A stretch of DNA of 64,000 nt from Prevotella sp. P5-108 (GTDB lineage: Bacteria; Bacteroidota; Bacteroidia; Bacteroidales; Bacteroidaceae): positions 1-64,000 of the forward strand of contig NZ_NPJJ01000018.1 of assembly GCF_002251385.1 (NCBI RefSeq). The letters run 5' to 3'. The notes beneath the pieces were generated by a model. It was not told where the DNA came from. It ran no database searches and saw only the letters and a program-made list of their open reading frames with translations. The translations under genes were made by a program, and so were the position numbers. Numbering within the stretch: position 1 is the first letter of the stretch; every line of letters begins with the position of its first letter. Shown here in pieces: positions 1 to 8,036 of this stretch.

Positions 1-95
1 CCCCCCCGCCCCCCGCCGCCCGCCCCCCCCCCCCGCCCCCGCCCCCCGCCCCCCCCCCAAACCCACACCCCCACCCCAAGCCCGCCCCCGGGGGG
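1..95. repeat. C-rich low-complexity edge
   Basis: This stretch is almost pure C with occasional G, then becomes ordinary coding sequence. In the frame of the downstream gene it reads as a run of Pro and Ala with a few His and Lys, like the Pro-rich linker of the next gene. The near-homopolymer quality suggests that a CCN-repeat linker was poorly resolved at a contig end. Confidence 0.7.
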
Positions 96-1088
96 ACCGT
101 CAAGGCTGTGCCCACATTCACCTGGACCACCCTCCCCGCCACCACCACGCTGACCAGCGTGAAGATATCGGTGGGCATACGCTCAAAGAGCCAGATTACC
201 GCCACACATGTCTATGTCAACGGTCAGATGTATCGTGGCATCAAGGCAGTGACCAACGATGGCTCGGATATGCGCATCGAGCAGACCGTGCCCCTCGTTG
301 AGGGTAGCAACATCATCAAGGTGAGCGCCACCAATGCCGACGGCACCGCCACCTCCGAGCGCACCGTAGTGCGCCAGACCACCAAGCCGGTGACGGCGAC
401 CCTGGGCAAGCGCATCGCCCTCGTCATAGGCAACTCGGCATACCCCGCCCAGCGGCTCGCCAACCCGCAGAACGACGCCGCAGATATGGCTGCCAAGCTC
501 AAGACGCTGGGCTTCGAGGTTATCCTGCTCCAGAACGGCACCAAACGGCAGATGGACGACGCCATCAACCAGCTGGGACAGCGCGCACAGGGCTACGACG
601 CCGCCATGTTCTACTACGCCGGTCACGGCATACAGTACAAGGGCGCCAACTACCTCATCCCCATCAACGCCAATATGCACTCGGCGAGCGATGTGGAGTA
701 TGAGTGTACCGACTTGGGCCGCGTGCTCGACAAGCTCGACGAGTCGGGCTGCAAGATGAAGATTATCGCTCTCGACGCCTGCCGCAACAACCCCTTTGAG
801 CGCAGCTGGTATCGCGGAAGCGCCGACAGGGGTCTCTCGGCTGTCAATGCGCCCGTGGGAACATTCATCTCCTACGCCACAAGCCCAGGTAGCGTGGCTG
901 CCGACGGCCAGAACCGCAACAGTCCATACACTACAGCACTGCTGCAGACGCTCGACACGCCCGGACTGTCTATCGAGACGGTGTTCAAGCGTGTCGCCGC
1001 CAGCGTGTTCACCGCCACCAACCGTCAGCAGACGCCCTGGTACTCCAGCTCGCTGTTCCAGGGAGACTTTATCTTCAACAACAAGTAG
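3..1088 (+). CDS. Caspase-like (peptidase C14) domain protein, 5' truncated
   Basis: The protein carries a caspase/metacaspase-like p20 domain. Counting from the GTG at 108, the fold starts at ALVIGNSAY (104-112). The catalytic His is H173 in YYAGHGIQY, and the catalytic Cys is C225 in ALDACRNNPF. Residues 1-95 form a beta-rich, Ig-like segment before the protease domain. The frame stays open to the window edge through a Pro-rich stretch, so the GTG at 108 is probably not the true start and an N-terminal part is missing. The stop lies 6 nt before the papain-like gene, which points to co-transcription. In this family the dyad usually cleaves after basic residues and may act in regulated proteolysis. 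The substrate here is unknown. Confidence 0.85.
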   Translation, partial: PPPPAARPPPPPPPPAPPPNPHPHPKPAPGGTVKAVPTFTWTTLPATTTLTSVKISVGIRSKSQITATHVYVNGQMYRGIKAVTNDGSDMRIEQTVPLVEGSNIIKVSATNADGTATSERTVVRQTTKPVTATLGKRIALVIGNSAYPAQRLANPQNDAADMAAKLKTLGFEVILLQNGTKRQMDDAINQLGQRAQGYDAAMFYYAGHGIQYKGANYLIPINANMHSASDVEYECTDLGRVLDKLDESGCKMKIIALDACRNNPFERSWYRGSADRGLSAVNAPVGTFISYATSPGSVAADGQNRNSPYTTALLQTLDTPGLSIETVFKRVAASVFTATNRQQTPWYSSSLFQGDFIFNNK

Positions 1089-1094
1089 ACAGAC

Positions 1095-2546
1095 ATGAGA
1101 ATTACATCACTCCTCATAACCCTGCTCTGTGCCACCGGCATGATGGCGCAGAGCGAATATGGCACCGGACTGGTCTTCGACGACGACGCCTACGCCCGCA
1201 TACCGCGCCAAGCCACCCTGCTTACCCGCGACTACACCGTGCTGCCCAAGGCCTACTCTCTGAGGCGCTTCTGCCCCGTCGCCCGCAACCAGGGACAGTT
1301 TGGAACCTGCACCAGCTGGGCCACATCATACGCTGCACGCACAATAGCCGACGCCATACGCAACGGGTGGACATCGCAGATAGTGATAGACCGCGAGGCG
1401 TTCTCGCCCATATTCGTCTACAAGCAAATCAAGGGCAGCAACAAGCCCGGATGCAGCGACGGCACATCCATACAGGACGCCCTGGACCTGCTCACCGAGA
1501 AGGGCGCGCCCAAGTTCAGAGACTTCAACGTGCTCTGTGCCGACTACATCCCCGCAGCACTCTTCGACAAGGCGCGAAACCACACTATAGACGACTACAA
1601 CACCCTCTTCTACCCCTTCGACACCTACGATGAGAAGGTGAGGACGGTCAAGAAGGCGCTGTCGCAAGACATGCCGGTCATCATCGGTATGTCGGTGCCC
1701 AACTCGTTCTTCAAGTGCAAGGACGTGTGGGTCAAGACCGAGCCCAACAATGACGGCGGCGGCCACGCCATGTGTGTGGTGGCTTACGACGACTACAAGT
1801 ACGGCGGCGCTTTCCTCATCCTCAACAGCTGGGGCACCACATGGGGCAACAACGGTTATACCTGGGTGAAGTATCGTGACTTTGCCGACAACACCCGTTA
1901 TGCCTTTGAGATGTATGTGGCCAAGAGGCCCAAGCCGCAGCCACAACCCAAACCGCAGCCTCAACCCCAGCCCAAGCCGCAGCCACAGCCCAAACCGCAG
2001 CCACGCCCCCAGCCGGTCGTACCCACCTACAAGCTGGCAGGCTCTCTGCGCTTCCAGCTCTCCACCGGCGAGACTATGGCAGCCACGCTCAACGCTGGCA
2101 TCTACCGCATGAAGTCGGCATACATCTCCGGTACCCGCTACCGCCTGTATGTCACCAACAGCGCCCCCGCCTATGTCTACATCATCGGCTCGGACATCAC
2201 CAACAAGGTGACGCGTGTGTTCCCGCCGACCGACAATATCAGCCCCGCCCTACTCTACAGCTCGAGCAACATAGCCATACCCGACGAGAAGTGGTATATC
2301 GAGATGGACGACACCCGAGGCACCGACCACGTGTGCGTCATCTACTCGGCCAAGCCCATAGACATCAAGGCGCTGATGGCACAGGCAGAGAGGTCGGCAG
2401 GCACCTTCAGCCAGCGCGTGCGACAGGCTCTGGGCTCGCGCGCCGTAGCAGCCTCGGCCATCACCTACACCCCCGGGCAGATAGGGTTCAAGGCTGAGAG
2501 CACCGCCACCGTAGTTCCCGTATTCATAGATATCCAACACCAATAA
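1095..2546 (+). CDS. Secreted papain-like (C1) cysteine protease with C-terminal DUF4384-like domain
   Basis: The protein has 483 residues. An N-terminal signal peptide ends near MMAQS (residue 20). The C1 peptidase core has the oxyanion Gln66 and catalytic Cys72 in NQGQFGTCTSWA, His224 in GGHAMCV, and Asn244 in ILNSWGTTWG, so all active-site residues are present. A linker of alternating Pro with Lys or Gln spans about 279-308. The remaining ~170 residues resemble DUF4384, a beta-domain often attached to bacterial caspase-like proteins; that match is by pattern only. Cys72 would need a reducing step to be active outside the cytoplasm, which fits the DsbD-type gene 20 nt downstream. The gene starts 6 nt after the caspase-like gene. 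Confidence 0.88.
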   Translation: MRITSLLITLLCATGMMAQSEYGTGLVFDDDAYARIPRQATLLTRDYTVLPKAYSLRRFCPVARNQGQFGTCTSWATSYAARTIADAIRNGWTSQIVIDREAFSPIFVYKQIKGSNKPGCSDGTSIQDALDLLTEKGAPKFRDFNVLCADYIPAALFDKARNHTIDDYNTLFYPFDTYDEKVRTVKKALSQDMPVIIGMSVPNSFFKCKDVWVKTEPNNDGGGHAMCVVAYDDYKYGGAFLILNSWGTTWGNNGYTWVKYRDFADNTRYAFEMYVAKRPKPQPQPKPQPQPQPKPQPQPKPQPRPQPVVPTYKLAGSLRFQLSTGETMAATLNAGIYRMKSAYISGTRYRLYVTNSAPAYVYIIGSDITNKVTRVFPPTDNISPALLYSSSNIAIPDEKWYIEMDDTRGTDHVCVIYSAKPIDIKALMAQAERSAGTFSQRVRQALGSRAVAASAITYTPGQIGFKAESTATVVPVFIDIQHQ

Positions 2547-2566
2547 GCAACAACCACTTACAAGAA

Positions 2567-4588
2567 ATGAAGAGAATAATAGCAATGGGCGCCATGCTCC
2601 TGATGGTACTCACAGCCATGGCCCAAATGGAAGACCCCGTAAAGTTTACCGCCGAAATCAAGACCGGAAAGACCGCAGAGGCAGAGATAGTGTTCAGCGG
2701 GCGCATCGAGTCCGGCTGGCATATCTACTCGACCGACCTGGGCAGCAGCGGTCCCACCGAGGCTTCGTTCCATGTCAACAAGGCCGACGGTATAGAACTC
2801 GTGGGCAAGCTCATGCCCCGCGGCAAGGAGAAGAGCCACTTCGACCAGATGTTTGGCATGAACGTGCGCTACTTTGAAGGCACCGCACAGTTTGTCCAGA
2901 AGATACGGTTTACCAGGCCGACCTACACCATCGACGCCTACCTGGAGTATGGCGTGTGCAGCGACGAGAGCTGTCTGCCGCCGGGTGAGGTAGCGCTCAA
3001 GAAGAGTGGCAAGTCGCCCGCCGTGGCTGCTGCCACCGAGCCCGCAGCTGCCGAAGTGGCCGAGGCGGCAGCCCCAGTCGTGGCCGACAGCACTGTGGCT
3101 CCTGCCGACAGCGCCGTGGCTCCCGTCACCGCCAGCACCGAGACCCTCTGGTGGCAGCCCGTGACCGAGCAGCTCGAGGCGTTAGACAGCGAGGCCAACA
3201 TAGCCAACCACTCGCTGTGGTACATCTTCATCGTAGGATTTATCGGCGGACTCCTCGCCCTCGTCATGCCCTGCATCTGGCCTATCATCCCGATGACCAT
3301 CAGCTTCTTCCTCAAGCGTGCCAAGGACGACCGCCGCAAGGGCATCAAGGACGCCATGACCTACGGTCTGTCTATCGTCGTCATCTATCTGGGTCTGGGC
3401 CTGCTCATCACCGCCATCTTCGGCCCGAGCAAGCTCAACGAGCTCAGCACCAGCGCCGTGTTCAACGTCATTCTGTTTCTGCTGCTGCTCGTCTTCGCCT
3501 TCTCCTTCTTCGGCTGGTTTGAAATCAAGCTGCCCGACCGTTGGGCCAACGCCGTAGACAGCAAGGCCAGCAGCACCACAGGTCTCATCTCGATATTCCT
3601 CATGGCATTCACGCTCGTGTTGGTATCATTCTCCTGCACCGCGCCCATCATAGGTCTGCTGCTGGTGCAGACTGTCACCACCGGCGACTGGCTGGCACCC
3701 ACCATAGGCATGCTGGGCTTCGCCTTGGCATTGGCTCTGCCCTTCACACTCTTTGCGCTGTTCCCCTCGTGGCTCAAATCGGCACCAAGGTCGGGCTCGT
3801 GGATGACCACCATCAAGGTGGTGCTGGGATTTGTCGAACTCGCCTTCTCGCTGAAGTTCCTCTCCGTCGCCGACCTGGCCTACGGCTGGCATCTGCTCGA
3901 CCGCGAGGTGTTTCTCTCGCTGTGGATTGTCATCTTCGGAGCCATGGGCCTCTACCTCATCGGCAAGCTGAAGTTCCAGGAAGACGCTGTGGGCGGCGAG
4001 ATAGACAAGCCCATGCCCGTGCCCTGCATCATGGCAGGACTCTGCGCCATAGCCTTCGCCATCTATATGGTGCCCGGACTCTGGGGAGCGCCCTGCAAGG
4101 CCATCAGCGCCTTTGCGCCACCCATCAACACCCAGGACTTCAACCTCAACACCAAGACCGTAGAAGCCCATTACCACTCCTATGAAGAGGGAATGGCGGC
4201 TGCCAAGGCACAGGGCAAGCCGGTGCTCATAGACTTTACCGGCTTCGGCTGCGTAAACTGCCGCAAGATGGAGGCTGCCGTATGGACTGACCCCACCGTG
4301 GCAGATATGCTCAACAACCAGTACGTGCTCATCTCGCTCTATGTAGATGACAAGACGCCGTTGGCAGAACCCGTCGAGGTGAGCCTCAACGGACAGCAGC
4401 AAACCCTGCGCACCGTCGGCGACAAGTGGAGCTATCTGCAGGCAAGCAAGTTTGGCGCCAACGCCCAGCCCTACTACATCGCCATCGACAACGACGGCCG
4501 TCCGCTCAACCATGCCTATGGTTTCAAGGAGGATGTGGCCGCCTATATCGACTATCTGCAGCAGGGTCTGAACACCTATCGCCGATAG
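2567..4588 (+). CDS. dsbD: DsbD-family thiol:disulfide interchange protein
   Basis: This inner-membrane protein passes electrons from cytoplasmic thioredoxin to envelope thiols. The 673 residues follow the three-part DsbD plan. A signal peptide (1-19) leads to an N-terminal immunoglobulin-like domain with a Cys pair, C131 and C136. An Ala/Val/Pro-rich spacer (150-190) comes next, then about eight membrane helices with redox cysteines C236 in VMPCIWP and C357 in SFSCTAP. The C-terminal thioredoxin-like domain has the motif CVNC (561-564). All three redox pairs are present. It is the last gene of the caspase/papain operon and is followed by a strong terminator. In that setting it could keep the catalytic Cys of the secreted protease reduced, which is inference. 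Confidence 0.92.
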   Translation: MKRIIAMGAMLLMVLTAMAQMEDPVKFTAEIKTGKTAEAEIVFSGRIESGWHIYSTDLGSSGPTEASFHVNKADGIELVGKLMPRGKEKSHFDQMFGMNVRYFEGTAQFVQKIRFTRPTYTIDAYLEYGVCSDESCLPPGEVALKKSGKSPAVAAATEPAAAEVAEAAAPVVADSTVAPADSAVAPVTASTETLWWQPVTEQLEALDSEANIANHSLWYIFIVGFIGGLLALVMPCIWPIIPMTISFFLKRAKDDRRKGIKDAMTYGLSIVVIYLGLGLLITAIFGPSKLNELSTSAVFNVILFLLLLVFAFSFFGWFEIKLPDRWANAVDSKASSTTGLISIFLMAFTLVLVSFSCTAPIIGLLLVQTVTTGDWLAPTIGMLGFALALALPFTLFALFPSWLKSAPRSGSWMTTIKVVLGFVELAFSLKFLSVADLAYGWHLLDREVFLSLWIVIFGAMGLYLIGKLKFQEDAVGGEIDKPMPVPCIMAGLCAIAFAIYMVPGLWGAPCKAISAFAPPINTQDFNLNTKTVEAHYHSYEEGMAAAKAQGKPVLIDFTGFGCVNCRKMEAAVWTDPTVADMLNNQYVLISLYVDDKTPLAEPVEVSLNGQQQTLRTVGDKWSYLQASKFGANAQPYYIAIDNDGRPLNHAYGFKEDVAAYIDYLQQGLNTYRR

Positions 4589-4611
4589 GTCCAACCCCCC
4601 ACCACGCATAG

Positions 4612-4661
4612 AGGCCCACGCCGACAGCCCCGCAATGAGGAGCATCGGCGTGGGCCTTTTA
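4612..4661 (+). terminator. Rho-independent terminator after dsbD
   Basis: A perfect 13-bp inverted repeat (AGGCCCACGCCGA at 4612-4624, its complement at 4645-4657) with a 20-nt loop is followed by T residues. It closes the three-gene operon. Confidence 0.9.
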
Positions 4662-4706
4662 TTGATATTTAACATACATCATCCCCACGAGTTGGGGATT
4701 TATATC

Positions 4707-4714
4707 TATCTTTG
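4707..4714 (+). promoter_or_regulatory. Bacteroidetes -7 box for the Sel1-repeat gene
   Basis: TATCTTTG matches the TAnnTTTG consensus of the Bacteroidetes primary sigma factor and lies 32 nt before the ATG at 4747. No convincing TTTG is seen at the usual distance upstream. A small hairpin (ATCCCC...GGGGAT, 4681-4699) sits just before it. Confidence 0.6.
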
Positions 4715-4746
4715 TCAAAATAACTATTTCCTACCTTATTATATAT

Positions 4747-7038
4747 ATGAGCACTTCCGACTTTACCAACCCCTACAACGAGACCAATGCCGACGCCGCC
4801 AAGCGACTCTACACCAGTGCTACCCAGAAGTACGACCTCAAGGACTATGCCGAGGCCGTAAGGCTCTATGAGCAGGCGTGGCAGAAAGACCCCTATGTGG
4901 GCACTTTCCACAATCTTGCACTCTGCTACTACCACGGTTGGGGCACGGCGAAGAACGCTATGCGGTGTCACGACCTGACGTTCCACGCCGCGCGGATGAA
5001 CGATGCGCAGTCCATGTACAACCTGGCTTCGTTCTACAGCTCGGGCTTCGGGTGTGAAGCCAACCCGAAGGATGCCCGCTACTGGCTGGAGCAGGCTGCC
5101 AACAAGGGCTACATCCCTGCCCGCTACACCCTCGCCGTCAAGCAGCACGCCGAGGCGCAAGCCAATCCCCCGCTGCTCCATTTCTGCTACCGCAACCTCA
5201 AGGCAGCAGCCGACAACGGCCACGAGAAGGCGCAGCGGCTGATGGCCGAATGGTTCGGACCGATGACCGAAGAAGAGTGGCAGGGCATGACGACCATAGA
5301 TATGTTCAACAGAGGCTGCAACTGGACCAACGGCACCAACGGCTACAACCAGAACTATGTACTGGCGCTGCGCTGCTACTATGCCGCCGCCAGCCGCGAC
5401 TACGATGGCGCCTGGTGCAACATCGGTTGGATACTGGCAGAGCAAGACCGGATGAGCGAGGCCAATGAGGCGTATCTCAAGGCTGCCAACCTGGGCAACA
5501 AGATAGCTATGGTAAACCTCGCCAACAACCTCTTCTACGGCAGAGGATGGGCAAAGGACGAAGCCGGAGCCCGACAGTTTCTGCTCATGGCAAAGAGCCA
5601 TGGCTACGAGGGCATCGACGAGATAATGGCTGGCTACTTCCCCGAAGACGAGGTGGATCGACAGGCCGAGGGCATGACTCCCTACCAGATGGTAAGAAGG
5701 GGATGGACGCTCATGGAGGGACGCGACGGTGAGGCGCGCAACCTCAGGGTGGCTGCGCTGTGGTTCGACCGCGCCGCCCGCAATGGCTACGACGACGCAT
5801 GGGTCTACCGAGGCAGGGCACTGACTCTGCAGGGGCTCCACGACCAGGCTTTCGCCGCCTATCGTGAAGGTGCCGACCAGGGCAATATCGACTGCATGGG
5901 CATCCTTGGACGATGCTACGCCAAAGGCCTGGGATGCGAGCAGGACAAGGAGCGTGCCATGGACTGGTGGGATAAGGCGTACCACAGATTCCACCCCAGG
6001 GCGGGCAAGATGATGACCAAACTCTGTCCCGTAGCGGCTCGCAAGAGGATGGCGCAGTACATGATAGACAACATGAAGATGTGTATCGACCTGGACTTCC
6101 GCTTCGACGATGTCAATGTCAGGAAACTGGCCGACGAGCTGATAGACAACGAGGAGTATGACACTGCGCGCACGCTGCTCAGGCGCTGCGTCTCGACCAT
6201 AGCCAACAACGTGGGCGGCAGCGACCTCTACGAAGACGTGCTCGTGCAGCTGGCGTGGGTTTACTTCATGGACGGTAAAGGCGACGACAACTACAACGCG
6301 CCTTATTACAACACCCGCGCAGCCCACGACATCGCGATACTCATCGGCAATGACTACAGGGGCAGCGACAGGGGCAAGGCTGAGTTCAGGCTTGCTAATA
6401 TCTTCGACGAGTGCTTCGCCAACTACGAGGACTATGAGATTGGACAGCTGGAAGAGCACTTCAGCCAAGATTGGTACAACCGACGGGCATACCACTATTT
6501 TGCCATAGCGGCAGAGCATGGGTATTACTATGCCATGTTCCGCCAGGCGGTGGCGCTCATCTATGGCTTGCCGGTGGCGGAGGATTACGACAAGGCCTAC
6601 GAGCTACTCTGCCGGTGTCAGGAATATCAGCCCAGGGCGCTCGCCTTATTGGGTCTGATGCATTTTGACCCAAAATACGGCCGCCAAGACTATCAACAGG
6701 CACGCGAATACTATGAAGACATGGTCGAAGAACTCGATATAGAGGGTAACGGCTCCCTCACGGTCAGGACGTCCATGGCCTGTGTCAATCTGGCAGACAT
6801 CTACATCGGGCTAAACTCGTATGCCTACGACCGCAAGGCGCAACAGCTGCTCGAGATAGTGCGCGACTACCGCGGCTATCCACACTTTGACGCCGACGCT
6901 CTCTATGGCTACATGATAGTCCAGGGCCGATGCGACAACAGGAGATACTCCTACGACGACGGCGTCGAAATGATGCGCAGAGCCTATCGCCAGCACGACG
7001 ACCGCGCAGCCAAACTGCTGCGTAAGTGTGGATTATAG
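4747..7038 (+). CDS. Sel1/TPR-repeat protein
   Basis: The protein has 763 residues with no signal peptide or membrane segment. Repeated helical units of roughly 36 residues have Sel1-like cores such as ALCYYHGWGTAKN, LASFYSSGFGCEANPKDARYWL, LANNLFYGRGWAKDEAGARQF and LGRCYAKGLGCEQDKERAMDWW. Divergent units continue to the C terminus. Sel1 repeats form a superhelical scaffold for protein-protein contacts, and no catalytic motif is visible. The gene stands alone between its own promoter and the terminator of the previous operon. A cytoplasmic adaptor role is the family expectation; the partner cannot be read from the sequence. Confidence 0.85.
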   Translation: MSTSDFTNPYNETNADAAKRLYTSATQKYDLKDYAEAVRLYEQAWQKDPYVGTFHNLALCYYHGWGTAKNAMRCHDLTFHAARMNDAQSMYNLASFYSSGFGCEANPKDARYWLEQAANKGYIPARYTLAVKQHAEAQANPPLLHFCYRNLKAAADNGHEKAQRLMAEWFGPMTEEEWQGMTTIDMFNRGCNWTNGTNGYNQNYVLALRCYYAAASRDYDGAWCNIGWILAEQDRMSEANEAYLKAANLGNKIAMVNLANNLFYGRGWAKDEAGARQFLLMAKSHGYEGIDEIMAGYFPEDEVDRQAEGMTPYQMVRRGWTLMEGRDGEARNLRVAALWFDRAARNGYDDAWVYRGRALTLQGLHDQAFAAYREGADQGNIDCMGILGRCYAKGLGCEQDKERAMDWWDKAYHRFHPRAGKMMTKLCPVAARKRMAQYMIDNMKMCIDLDFRFDDVNVRKLADELIDNEEYDTARTLLRRCVSTIANNVGGSDLYEDVLVQLAWVYFMDGKGDDNYNAPYYNTRAAHDIAILIGNDYRGSDRGKAEFRLANIFDECFANYEDYEIGQLEEHFSQDWYNRRAYHYFAIAAEHGYYYAMFRQAVALIYGLPVAEDYDKAYELLCRCQEYQPRALALLGLMHFDPKYGRQDYQQAREYYEDMVEELDIEGNGSLTVRTSMACVNLADIYIGLNSYAYDRKAQQLLEIVRDYRGYPHFDADALYGYMIVQGRCDNRRYSYDDGVEMMRRAYRQHDDRAAKLLRKCGL

Positions 7039-7124
7039 GCGCGTTTTAGTTAACAATTGTTATAGCAAGATAACATTTAACTAACAAAGTTGTGCTTTTG
7101 AACCTTTTGTGCAAACTATTGCAA

Positions 7125-7132
7125 TACTTTTG
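7125..7132 (+). promoter_or_regulatory. -7 box upstream of the small ORF
   Basis: TACTTTTG fits TAnnTTTG and lies 31 nt before the ATG at 7164. TTTG copies at 7097-7100 and 7106-7109 are at 24 and 15 nt, neither at the ideal 19-21 nt. Confidence 0.55.
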
Positions 7133-7163
7133 CGTGTAGAAACAACACCTAAAGCATTACAAT

Positions 7164-7451
7164 ATGAAAAGAGAAATGGTTATCTCCTCGGCACAGCCAG
7201 CAGTTGAGTTCAAGAGCATCAGCAGTAGAATCGCAGCAGCGGTACGCATGCCGCTGGTGGCACTGAGTCGCTATTATTCGATGGTTCTGGAGCGCGAAAT
7301 CAACATCCGCCAGACCCTCATGCTTCTCAATGCGCAGACAGCCTTTGTCTTCGCCGTTTTTCCCGTCGACGGCCCGCTCGTCCTTCGTGCCCTCTGCGCC
7401 GCATGGCTATGGCATGCCGTCAAGAAATGTCGCAACATACTTACCAACTAA
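7164..7451 (+). CDS. Small hypothetical protein (95 aa)
   Basis: I do not recognise this protein. It begins MKREMVISSAQPAVEFKSIS, has an Arg-containing amphipathic middle, and a hydrophobic stretch near residues 57-85 (TAFVFAVFPVDGPLVLRALC) that could be one membrane helix. Support for a real gene is the -7 promoter box at a sensible distance upstream, balanced composition, and a hairpin after the stop. It stands alone between the Sel1 gene and the repeat-rich zone. No function is proposed. Confidence 0.55.
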   Translation: MKREMVISSAQPAVEFKSISSRIAAAVRMPLVALSRYYSMVLEREINIRQTLMLLNAQTAFVFAVFPVDGPLVLRALCAAWLWHAVKKCRNILTN

Positions 7452-7467
7452 TCTATGATATACCTCG

Positions 7468-7519
7468 TAGGGCTATCCCGCCATTCTCATCTTGTCACAA
7501 TAGAAGCGGGATAACCCTA
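7468..7519 (+). terminator. Hairpin after the small ORF
   Basis: A 14-bp inverted repeat with one mismatch (TAGGGCTATCCCGC at 7468-7481, its partner at 7506-7519) lies 16 nt after the stop. There is no T-run, so it may be a processing or stability hairpin rather than a classical terminator. Confidence 0.4.
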
Positions 7520-7679
7520 TACGTAGCAATTATCTTTATCTCTCCCAATCCATAATGGCATCCCAGTCAGACAGGATGCCCATAATCTAATACAATGAAC
7601 ACCGAGGGGGCCTCGCCAGCAGTCCACACCAAGTAGGAGGAAAGCGGCGGGTGGCCCCTCGCTTTGTGTAGTGGGACAG

Positions 7680-7929
7680 GAGATAGAACGCCGAAGCCCC
7701 TCTCCAACTCTCCCCAAGGGGAGAGGGCAACCGCAGCTCTGGACTATGTAAACGCAACTCCGTTAGAGTTGTCGGGGGTGCGTACCAGCCAACATAGAAG
7801 CCCCATCCCAGCCTTCCCCAAGGGGAAGGAGCCACATCAAACGCCCTTAAACACAGCAAGTAGGGACTCCCGCCCCTTGGGGAGGGTTGGGGAGAGGCTT
7901 CCCTTGGCTATCAATCTCCTTCCCCTTGG
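7680..7929. repeat. Palindromic CTCCCCAAGGGGAG-type repeats
   Basis: At least four copies of a CCCCAAGGGG or CCCTTGGG palindrome with variable arms (near 7715, 7815, 7875 and 7925) lie in otherwise non-coding DNA. Similar material resumes at 9721-9750 on the far side of the insertion sequence, so the IS landed inside the array. Short open frames here read as Pro/Leu/Gly/Glu repeats and are not credible genes. The rest of 7520-7680 shows nothing recognisable. Confidence 0.6.
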
Positions 7930-7953
7930 GAGGGCACTGAAAAAGTCCACCAT
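7930..7953 (+). repeat. Left terminal inverted repeat of the IS
   Basis: GAGGGCACTGAAAAAG begins this 24-bp end. It pairs with 9703-9724, sharing the first 15 bases and the last six (ACCAT preceded by C or T). Confidence 0.75.
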
Positions 7954-8036
7954 CCCCTGCAAATAGCTGGATAATAGATGGGTAAATAGTTGCATATGTC
8001 AATATTTTTTCGTATCTTTACATAAAATAAAGGCAT

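Noticed and set aside
4669..6519. Minus-strand open frame opposite the Sel1 gene
   Set aside because: No motif, and the plus strand holds clear Sel1 repeats with a promoter.
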